Source: an uncultured Lachnospiraceae bacterium
GTDB lineage: Bacteria > Bacillota > Clostridia > Lachnospirales > Lachnospiraceae
Reading direction: 5' to 3'
NCBI GenBank assembly: GCA_910585995.1
Contig: CAJUGG010000014.1
Coordinates: 1-9,877 of the forward strand
DNA: 9,877 nucleotides
The notes under the pieces are model-generated. The model was not told where the DNA came from and did no database searches. It saw only the letters and a program-made list of their open reading frames with translations. Positions 1 to 5,391 of the stretch are shown here, one piece after another. Positions within the stretch are counted from its first letter, which is position 1; each line of letters begins with the position of its first letter. The position numbers were made by a program, and so were the translations under genes.

Positions 1-926
1 ACCGCCGTAAATACCATCTTCAGCAAAAATGCCGCCGCAACCACTTCTCCCGTAATCGCCCGCTCAATTACATTCATCCCGGCCCCCAGATAATCCGTCG
101 TCCCCAAAAGCACCGTCATCACAATAATCAGACATCCCCCCGCCATAATCCGAAGCCACTCATTTGGAATCCACTTCTGATACCAATGCTCCACATGATG
201 CAGCACCATACAAAACAAAATACTGATCCCCGCACAGCACACCGCCAAAAGAATCGTCAGTCCCCCGCTCCGAAACCCAAACACCTCTGCCGCCGGAATC
301 GCAAAATGCTCCCCATGAGCGCCCACAAGCTCCGCAACCCCCTTAGCCGCCAGAGAAGCCACACAACAAGGCACCAACGCCGCATACTGCATAATCCCCA
401 CACTCACCACTTCCATCGCAAAGATCGTAGCCGTCAAAGGCGTCCCAAAAAGAGCCGAAAACCCCGCACTCATCCCACACATAATCATGATCTTATGGTC
501 ATACTCATCCATCCGAAGCCACTTCCCAAGCGTCCCCCCAACACTTCCCCCAAGCTGAAGCGCCGCCCCCTCACGCCCCGCCGAAGCTCCAAACGCATGT
601 GTAATCACCGTAGACAACACAATAAGAGGCGCCGTCCGAAGCGGTATAAACGCCCCTGACTGAATCCCCTCCAACACCCGATTCGTCCCCGTCTTATACG
701 GGTCCATCTTATACAACCCCACAATCAAAAGCCCTGCCGCCGGAAGCCCATACACCATCCAGGGATACCCCATCCGTATCTGTGTCACCACCGTAACACT
801 CCTCCCAAACAATCCCCCCAACACCCCCAGCACACATCCCGTCACCCCCGCCAGCACAAGCCACTTCCCCAACAACCAAACCCTCTCCACACAAATCCCC
901 ACATACTTCCTAACCAACTCTTCCAC
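1..926 (-). CDS. ClC-family chloride (anion) channel/transporter, N-terminal 308 codons, cut by window edge
   Basis: This is a multi-pass membrane protein of the ClC family, which moves Cl- or related anions across the cytoplasmic membrane as a channel or H+-coupled exchanger. Translation from GTG 926 is open to the window edge. The family filter motif appears as GREGAALQLGG (residues 117-127), with Glu119 at the place of the gating glutamate. A helix like CGMSAGFSALFGTPL leads into FAMEVV, as in other ClC proteins. The classical GSGIP motif is not seen; the region reads TGTNRVLEGI (79-88). The start is GTG because AGGAGG at 939-934 lies 7 nt upstream. A second in-frame GTG at 929 is only 4 nt from it, and the nearby ATG at 931 is out of frame and soon hits a stop. 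Codons are extremely G-ending. No clear promoter is seen. The family call is firm; the transported ion is unknown. Confidence 0.88.
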   Translation of the reverse strand, partial: MEELVRKYVGICVERVWLLGKWLVLAGVTGCVLGVLGGLFGRSVTVVTQIRMGYPWMVYGLPAAGLLIVGLYKMDPYKTGTNRVLEGIQSGAFIPLRTAPLIVLSTVITHAFGASAGREGAALQLGGSVGGTLGKWLRMDEYDHKIMIMCGMSAGFSALFGTPLTATIFAMEVVSVGIMQYAALVPCCVASLAAKGVAELVGAHGEHFAIPAAEVFGFRSGGLTILLAVCCAGISILFCMVLHHVEHWYQKWIPNEWLRIMAGGCLIIVMTVLLGTTDYLGAGMNVIERAITGEVVAAAFLLKMVFTA

Positions 927-933
927 CACATAT

Positions 934-939
934 CCTCCT
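934..939 (-). promoter_or_regulatory. Ribosome binding site deciding the GTG start of the ClC gene
   Basis: A perfect AGGAGG lies 7 nt before GTG 926 on the minus strand. Because the gene has no in-frame ATG near its beginning, this site is the main evidence for where translation starts. Confidence 0.75.
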
Positions 940-958
940 CTCTTTCTCCCATAACTCC

Positions 959-979
959 CGCTTTCTTAGCGCTTTCTTA
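959..979. repeat. Tandem 10-nt direct repeat with 11-bp period upstream of the ClC gene
   Basis: CGCTTTCTTA occurs at 959-968 and again at 970-979, one base apart, so the two copies sit about one helical turn from each other. They lie about 35-50 nt upstream of the ClC start, where a promoter or an operator would be expected, but no convincing -10 or -35 box surrounds them. The function is unknown. Confidence 0.5.
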
Positions 980-991
980 ACACCATACCCA

Positions 992-1197
992 GAAAAAGGG
1001 GGATGACGCGTAGTGGGGCTTTGGGTTCTGTACAAATAGTGCTGTGTAGATTGGAGCGGACAGTCTGGTTATTTTGTACGCCGCAGACGGACACTCATGT
1101 CCGAATGAGGCGCACAAAATAACCGGACTGTCCGATACACTCTATGCAGACATTTGTACAGGACCCGAAGTCCCTCTACGCGTCATCCCCCTTTTTC
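992..1197. repeat. 206-bp imperfect inverted repeat forming one long hairpin; possible bidirectional terminator, MITE-like repeat or structured RNA
   Basis: The arms 992-1037 and 1152-1197 pair over 46 positions with one mismatch (1014/1175) and three G-U pairs when read on the plus strand. After an internal loop, 1042-1050 pairs with 1141-1149 and 1057-1082 with 1109-1134. The tip is CGGACA/TGTCCG (1088-1093 with 1098-1103) around a 4-nt loop. The ends are GAAAAAGGGGG and CCCCCTTTTTC, so either strand would finish with a GC stem followed by five U. It begins 13 nt after the EF-G-like stop codon, so termination of that gene is plausible. No target-site duplication is obvious at the borders and no protein is encoded. 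The structure is certain; its role is inferred. Confidence 0.88.
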
Positions 1198-1210
1198 GTC
1201 GCTAAATCAC

Positions 1211-3283
1211 TCACCCCTCAGCCGCTCTAGCCGCAACCTCCTTCTCCTGCACATCCGAAGGCGCCTGCTCATACCGCGCAAACTCATAAGAATACACACC
1301 GCTTCCGCCCGTCATAGATCTCAGATCCGTATTATACCGGAAGATCTCCATCATCGGCACATCTGCAACTACTTCCGTCTTGCCAGCCCCTGCCGGATTC
1401 ATACCCAGCACACGGCCTCTTCTCTTATTCAGGTCGCCCATCACATCGCCCGTATATTTATCCGGCACCAACACTGTCATCGTCACAATCGGCTCTAACA
1501 GAATCGGAGAAGCCTCCATAAAGCCTTTTTTAAACGCCTGAATCGCAGCCGTCTTAAATGCCATCTCAGAAGAATCCACTGGATGATAAGATCCATCATA
1601 CAGCACAGCCTTCACACCAACGACCGGATAGCCAGCCAATGGTCCCTTCAGTACCGATTCCTGTACGCCCTTTTCCACTGCCGGGAAATAATTCTTCGGC
1701 ACCGCACCGCCGACCACGATTTGATCAAAGACATAGGCAGTCTCCAGATCACCGGAAGGCTCAAACGTCATCTTTACATGTCCATACTGTCCATGTCCGC
1801 CGGACTGCTTTTTATATTTATATTCCACATCGGATTTTTTCCGCAGCGTCTCACGGAAAGCCACTTTAGGATCGGTCAGCTCCACATCCACTTTATACTT
1901 CTCAGCCAATGTGCTGACAATCACAGACAGATGCTGATCACCCATACCATAGAGCAGGGTCTGGCGATTCTCAGAATCATTCACCGCCTTGATGGTCAGA
2001 TCCTCATCCATCATCTTGGAGAGAGCCTGAGAGATCTTATCCTCATCTCCCTTATTCTTAGCCTTATATGCCATATAGGTATATGGCTTGGAGATCTCCG
2101 TCTTTCCATAGACAACCGGAGTCGCCTTTGTGGACAGGGTATCGCCGGTCTTACAGCTCGCCTTACCGATCGCACCGATGTCTCCTGCATGAAGTTCATT
2201 GACCTCGATCGGCTTATTGCCTCTTACCACATAGAGCTTATTTAACTTCTCCTCTGTCTCTGTAGATGCATTAAACAGCACATCATCTGACTTAATCACG
2301 CCGGAGCATACCTTGATCAGAGAATATTTTCCAATAAACGGGTCTGCGATGGTCTTAAAGACATAGGCGGATTTTGCCTTGGAGAAATTATAATCTGCCT
2401 GGAAGATCTCATTGGTCTTATTGTTGATACCTGCACATTCTTTTTTATCCGGAGACGGCAAGAGTTCCACGATATCATTTAACATATTGTGAATGTTGCG
2501 GATCTCGATACTAGAACCCATGGACACAGGAATGATGCTGCCATCTTCCACATTCATCTTCATCGCTGCGCGGATCTCTCCCACTGAGAACTCATCCCCT
2601 GCAAAATAACGCTCCATTAATTCTTCGCTGGTCTCTGCCACGGCATCCATCATCGCCTCGCGATAGATATCCAAGTTCGGACGGCAGTAATCAGGAATCT
2701 CACAGTCCTCTCTCTTGCCAATGCCGGTAAAACGGCGGCCTGCCATCTTCATGACATTTATGTAACCCACGAACTTTTCATTTTCACGAATCGGCTGATA
2801 GAATGGCGCGATCTTTTTGCCGTACATCTCTGTCAGCGTCTCCACAACTTCACGGAACGAAGCATTGTCCACATCCATATCCGATACAAAGAACATCCTT
2901 GGCAGCTTGTATTTCTCACAGAGTTCCCATGCCTTCTGTGTACCTACTTCCACTCCTGCCTTACCGGATACCACGATGATCGCCGCATCTGCTGCTGCCA
3001 CCGCTTCTTCCACTTCACCTACAAAGTCAAAAAATCCGGGAGTATCTAACACATTAATCTTAGTATCTTTCCAGATAATCGGTACGACTGAAGTATTGAT
3101 GGAAAATTTGCGCTTAATCTCTTCCTTATCATAGTCACTGATGGTCGTTCCATCGGTTACTTTTCCAATACGTCCGGTCAAGCCGGATACATACGCCATA
3201 GCTTCGACCAGACTGGTCTTACCGCTTCCTCCGTGTCCCAAGAGAACCACGTTGCGGATACTGTCAGTTGTGTAAACGTTCAT
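1211..3283 (-). CDS. EF-G-like translational GTPase (FusA2/EF-G-2 type), 690 aa
   Basis: This is a cytoplasmic GTPase with full EF-G architecture. It is probably the accessory EF-G-like paralogue rather than the translocase of the str operon, because no ribosomal protein genes are nearby and the nucleotide motifs are unusual. G1 is GHGGSGKT (16-23) instead of AHIDAGKT; a threonine lies in the switch I region (Thr64); G3 is DTPGFFDF (80-87) instead of DTPGHVDF; the G4 position reads SDMD (134-137) instead of NKMD. Domain IV is intact, with GGHGQYGHVK near 495 and YHPVDSSEMAFK near 565, and the C-terminal domain has the DLNKRRGRVLGM stretch. The ATG at 3283 is chosen because GGAGGAG (3296-3290) ends 6 nt upstream; a TTG at 3298 would start inside that site. 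It has its own vegetative promoter and is probably ended by the 206-bp hairpin. The family call is firm; the cellular role of such paralogues is not settled. Confidence 0.93.
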   Translation of the reverse strand: MNVYTTDSIRNVVLLGHGGSGKTSLVEAMAYVSGLTGRIGKVTDGTTISDYDKEEIKRKFSINTSVVPIIWKDTKINVLDTPGFFDFVGEVEEAVAAADAAIIVVSGKAGVEVGTQKAWELCEKYKLPRMFFVSDMDVDNASFREVVETLTEMYGKKIAPFYQPIRENEKFVGYINVMKMAGRRFTGIGKREDCEIPDYCRPNLDIYREAMMDAVAETSEELMERYFAGDEFSVGEIRAAMKMNVEDGSIIPVSMGSSIEIRNIHNMLNDIVELLPSPDKKECAGINNKTNEIFQADYNFSKAKSAYVFKTIADPFIGKYSLIKVCSGVIKSDDVLFNASTETEEKLNKLYVVRGNKPIEVNELHAGDIGAIGKASCKTGDTLSTKATPVVYGKTEISKPYTYMAYKAKNKGDEDKISQALSKMMDEDLTIKAVNDSENRQTLLYGMGDQHLSVIVSTLAEKYKVDVELTDPKVAFRETLRKKSDVEYKYKKQSGGHGQYGHVKMTFEPSGDLETAYVFDQIVVGGAVPKNYFPAVEKGVQESVLKGPLAGYPVVGVKAVLYDGSYHPVDSSEMAFKTAAIQAFKKGFMEASPILLEPIVTMTVLVPDKYTGDVMGDLNKRRGRVLGMNPAGAGKTEVVADVPMMEIFRYNTDLRSMTGGSGVYSYEFARYEQAPSDVQEKEVAARAAEG

Positions 3284-3289
3284 AGCAAT

Positions 3290-3296
3290 CTCCTCC
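3290..3296 (-). promoter_or_regulatory. Ribosome binding site fixing the EF-G-like start at ATG 3283
   Basis: GGAGGAG lies 6 nt before ATG 3283. It overlaps the codons that would follow a TTG start at 3298, which rules against the five-residue longer version. Confidence 0.85.
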
Positions 3297-3298
3297 AA

Positions 3299-3376
3299 TA
3301 CATTTTGTCATCCTACAGCCAAGGACTGTAGCACGTTTACAAAGGGAACAAACACGTTTTTGGCCCTTATGTTAGA
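3299..3376 (-). other. 5' untranslated leader of the EF-G-like gene with small hairpin
   Basis: About 70-85 nt lie between the predicted transcription start (near 3370) and the ribosome binding site. The leader holds a 6-bp hairpin, CTACAG (3313-3318) with CTGTAG (3326-3331), with a 7-nt loop. It has no U tract and does not reach the ribosome binding site, so an attenuator or riboswitch is not supported. Confidence 0.4.
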
Positions 3377-3405
3377 ATTATACTAAAATATAGAGGAAAT
3401 AGCAA
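3377..3405 (-). promoter_or_regulatory. Vegetative (sigma-A type) promoter of the EF-G-like gene
   Basis: On the minus strand the -35 box TTGCTA (3405-3400) and a perfect -10 box TATAAT (3382-3377) are separated by exactly 17 nt. The sequence around them is A/T-rich. This is the best housekeeping promoter in the window, and it makes the EF-G-like gene independent of the ECF genes upstream. Confidence 0.8.
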
Positions 3406-3444
3406 GGATTTTAGAAAAGTTGAACAAGCTTTTCCTGTCTTTTC

Positions 3445-3891
3445 CTATGCCTGGATATCTTTTTTTAAAATATGGTAGACTGGCAGCAGGAGGATCGTCA
3501 GCATCAGCGGATACAAAAAAGATAACATGGCAACACTGAAATCGAGAATCAGCCAGCCAAAGCTGTCTTCCTGTATCCAGTCCAGCGAACGCATACTGTT
3601 TACGATGCTGATGGAAAAACAGATGCCTCCGCTGAGCAGCAGCGTAATCAGTACCATCTTTATTGTCTGTAAGCTGTTTTTGTACTGCTCATAAGACAGA
3701 TCTCGCTTTCCAAATGCAAATAACATCGCCCGCCCAAAATCTTTCCAGGATCTCGTGCAGAATAACATCAAGATGCTGGGAAATAAAACATAAGTAAGGG
3801 TAATATTATCCACAAAATCAGTACATCTGGAAAATCCAATTCCATTTAAAAAAAACAAAACAATCCCAAGTAAATAAATTGCATAAAACAT
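3445..3891 (-). CDS. Small membrane protein with four predicted helices, MotA/TolQ/ExbB-like in appearance, 148 aa
   Basis: The protein has hydrophobic segments near residues 2-17, 29-45, 76-98 and 114-140. A basic cytoplasmic-looking loop (SWKDFGRAMLFAFGKRD) lies between helices 2 and 3. Spacing of the helices, a loop of the kind seen in MotA, and a final helix ending LLLLPVYHILKK resemble MotA/TolQ/ExbB ion-channel subunits, but this is by-eye similarity only and no MotB/ExbD partner is present. ATG 3891 is chosen: AGGAG at 3904-3900 lies 8 nt upstream, whereas the in-frame GTG at 3900 overlaps that site. It begins 31 nt after the anti-sigma stop, so it is probably the third gene of ECF module A and may take part in sensing or be an effector. 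Family uncertain. Confidence 0.75.
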   Translation of the reverse strand: MFYAIYLLGIVLFFLNGIGFSRCTDFVDNITLTYVLFPSILMLFCTRSWKDFGRAMLFAFGKRDLSYEQYKNSLQTIKMVLITLLLSGGICFSISIVNSMRSLDWIQEDSFGWLILDFSVAMLSFLYPLMLTILLLPVYHILKKDIQA

Positions 3892-3899
3892 ATCACGCA

Positions 3900-3913
3900 C
3901 TCCTATTTAAGTT
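3900..3913 (-). promoter_or_regulatory. Ribosome binding site with AACTTAAAT leader motif before the small membrane protein
   Basis: The minus strand reads AACTTAAATAGGAG. AGGAG (3904-3900) sets the start at ATG 3891. The preceding AACTTAAAT closely matches the leader just before the leuS ribosome binding site and, less exactly, the one before the anti-sigma gene. Confidence 0.65.
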
Positions 3914-3922
3914 AAAAATTGT

Positions 3923-4702
3923 TTAGTTCATGCCGCTCCACACTAACTGAGCTTCTTCTTTTAATTGTACAAATGCCTCGTCGGAGAGGCTTCCTAGGCG
4001 CTCTAAGTCTCCTCTGGGCAGGTAGTAGATCTCGGTCATCATTGGCTCGTATGTTTTGTAGTCGAGACGGCGTCCTCCGTAGAGATCTCCTGTGGTGGTG
4101 AAGCTGTCGGCAAATGCATACTCTCCCTCAAACAGACTGTTCCATAAGGTCTTGGTGTAACAATAGTACACAATCCTTACATCTGTACCATTTTGCTCCA
4201 CCGTTCGGCCAATGGATAATGCATTGTCATTGCCGACAGATTCGGTGATCGTCAGCCGGATCAGGTCAATGCTCTCACAGGTGCCATTCAGTACCGCCTG
4301 GATCGTCTCCAGATCCTGCGCCTGTAAATCCTGCCACTGGGTAAGACCATATTGGTTGAGCACCGGCACCGCCTGATAAGTCTCTGTCACCATGCGCTCG
4401 GCATCATAGGGAATAGGGATCTGGTAGCTTTTTGCAAAAAGCGTAAGCCCAATGAGTGCCAGACAGATCATGCATCCAACCACCACGTATCTCTGATGGA
4501 TTCTCGCTCTGAACTTTTTAAAAAAATCAATCTCCTTCAGCTTTTTGGAAGCCTCGACGGGAATTACGGCCGTCATCTGCTCATAGACTATACGACACTC
4601 TGCACAGCTTTCTAAGTGTACCCTGATCTCCTCATTGGTCTCCTCACAGGTCAGACCGTCAATATATCCCGGCAGTAAATCTCTTACAATGCAGCATTTC
4701 AT
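3923..4702 (-). CDS. Zinc-finger (zf-HC2 type) anti-sigma factor, membrane anchored, 259 aa
   Basis: This protein likely binds and silences the ECF sigma factor encoded just upstream, and is a single-pass membrane protein. From ATG 4702 the N-terminus carries the anti-sigma zinc-finger pattern: Cys3/Cys4, then His29-x3-Cys33-x2-Cys36, with DLLPGYIDGLTCEE between. A basic amphipathic stretch (about 53-71) precedes one transmembrane helix (about 72-90). The rest (91-259) is an extracytoplasmic domain that I do not recognise. The start is ambiguous. ATG 4702 has GGAGG (4714-4710) 7 nt upstream and places the finger at the N-terminus, as usual in the family. ATG 4825 overlaps the sigma stop as ATGA and would add 41 residues with no family-like features. 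It could be translated by coupling. The role is firm from motif plus context; the signal sensed is unknown. Confidence 0.85.
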   Translation of the reverse strand: MKCCIVRDLLPGYIDGLTCEETNEEIRVHLESCAECRIVYEQMTAVIPVEASKKLKEIDFFKKFRARIHQRYVVVGCMICLALIGLTLFAKSYQIPIPYDAERMVTETYQAVPVLNQYGLTQWQDLQAQDLETIQAVLNGTCESIDLIRLTITESVGNDNALSIGRTVEQNGTDVRIVYYCYTKTLWNSLFEGEYAFADSFTTTGDLYGGRRLDYKTYEPMMTEIYYLPRGDLERLGSLSDEAFVQLKEEAQLVWSGMN

Positions 4703-4825
4703 CCACATTCCTCCATTATAGTTCCGCAACTCCCCTCCCAAGCCCCCTGTATCTGGGAGCATTTCCTGCCGCAGCCGCGTCAGCAAATCCTCCCTGGGCT
4801 TGTCCGGTCCGTTGCTGTTTTTCAT
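4703..4825 (-). other. Possible 41-codon N-terminal extension or coupled short reading frame between sigma and anti-sigma genes
   Basis: ATG 4825 overlaps the sigma-factor stop (ATGA) and is in frame with the anti-sigma gene through to ATG 4702. The encoded stretch begins MKNSNGPDKPREDLL, is hydrophilic, and matches no part of an anti-sigma zinc finger. Its own Shine-Dalgarno is poor (GGAAG, about 18 nt away). At the RNA level CAAGCCC (4737-4743 area) can pair with GGGCTTG (4795-4801 area). The segment is either a translated coupling leader or an untranslated spacer with a hairpin. Confidence 0.4.
4710..4723 (-). promoter_or_regulatory. Internal ribosome binding site and AACTATAAT motif before anti-sigma ATG 4702
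   Basis: GGAGG (4714-4710) lies 7 nt before ATG 4702 and is the strongest translation signal for the anti-sigma gene. It is directly preceded by TGCGGAACTATAAT, nearly the same as the leader TGCGGAACTTTAAT next to the leuS ribosome binding site. Confidence 0.65.
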
Positions 4826-5319
4826 TGATTACTTGACATTATTTCTTCCATAATCTTTTTCTTGGCCCGATAGAAGGTCACTCTTGCCCAGTTTTCACTC
4901 TTTCCCAAGATCTCCCCAATCTCAGAAAAGGAAAATTCTCCTGTCAGGCGCATATGGACGACTTCCCGCATGGCTTCCGGCAAGGTGTGGATCGCCTTGT
5001 AAAGTTCTGTCTTTTCCATACGCAGTAACACAGACTGTTCCGGAGAGGGGGCACCTGGCACATCTTCTGTCAGCTCCACAGGCTTCCACCTTGTATGTCT
5101 GTCCAGCCATTGATACCAGAGGTGTTTGCCGATCTGGCAGAGCCACACAGACAGCTTGCAGCTACCGTCATAATTGTCGATGGTCCGCATTGCCCGAAAG
5201 AACGTCTCCTGCGTCAGTTCTTCTGCTAAGTCCTCACTATGCGACAGGCTTAGCAGATACCGGTATACCTCCTGCGCATGCTGCGTATAGACTCTCTCCA
5301 TATCGTGCAGATTTACCAC
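4822..5319 (-). CDS. ECF-type RNA polymerase sigma factor (module A), 165 aa
   Basis: This is a short group IV sigma-70 factor that redirects RNA polymerase to a small regulon. Region 2 spans about residues 8-75, with AEELTQETFFRA and KLSVWLCQIGKHLWYQW as the core-binding and -10 recognition parts. Region 4 spans about 113-160: LPEAMREVVHMRLTGEFSFSEIGEILGKSENWARVTFYRAKKKI is split here as LPEAMREVVHMRL, then FSEIGEILGKSENWARVTF, then YRAKKKI, a helix-turn-helix for the -35 element. Length is normal. GTG 5319 is chosen because AAGGA (5330-5326) lies 6 nt upstream; the next ATG (5301) would remove part of helix 1 and has no such site. Its stop overlaps the upstream anti-sigma start candidate by 4 nt, so the pair is translationally linked. 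An ECF-like promoter just upstream suggests autoregulation. Confidence 0.92.
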   Translation of the reverse strand: MVNLHDMERVYTQHAQEVYRYLLSLSHSEDLAEELTQETFFRAMRTIDNYDGSCKLSVWLCQIGKHLWYQWLDRHTRWKPVELTEDVPGAPSPEQSVLLRMEKTELYKAIHTLPEAMREVVHMRLTGEFSFSEIGEILGKSENWARVTFYRAKKKIMEEIMSSNQ

Positions 5320-5344
5320 CCCCTATCCTTTTAGTTCTATCTAT

Positions 5345-5372
5345 ATATCCGAAAATAGGGAATTTCGTTACA
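5345..5372 (-). promoter_or_regulatory. Candidate ECF-type (autoregulated) promoter of sigma module A
   Basis: On the minus strand TGTAAC (5372-5367) and CGGATAT (5351-5345) are separated by 15 nt. This resembles the AAC-containing -35 and CG-starting -10 elements used by many ECF sigma factors. It would place transcription start near 5340, about 20 nt before the GTG. There is no sigma-A consensus at the same place. Which sigma factor uses it is not known; self-activation is the usual pattern in the family. Confidence 0.45.
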
Positions 5373-5391
5373 ACGTATAGTCATTTTTTTA

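Noticed and set aside
186..659. Open plus-strand frame of 157 codons
   Set aside because: It lies antisense to the ClC gene, is dominated by Arg, His, Pro and Lys, and exists because the ClC codons are so G/T-rich. No ribosome binding site or family features.
709..894. Minus-strand 61-codon frame starting MCGEGLVVGEV
   Set aside because: It is a shifted frame inside the ClC gene with low-complexity Gly/Val content. The overlapping frame carries the ClC motifs.
992..1197. Insertion sequence or integron attC site
   Set aside because: No transposase or integrase, no clear target-site duplication, and the pairing is continuous rather than the attC pattern of conserved simple sites.
3406..3444. 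Terminator after the small membrane protein gene
   Set aside because: GAAAAG...CTTTTC can form a weak six-pair A/T-rich stem near 3413-3433, but no U tract follows, so I do not call it.
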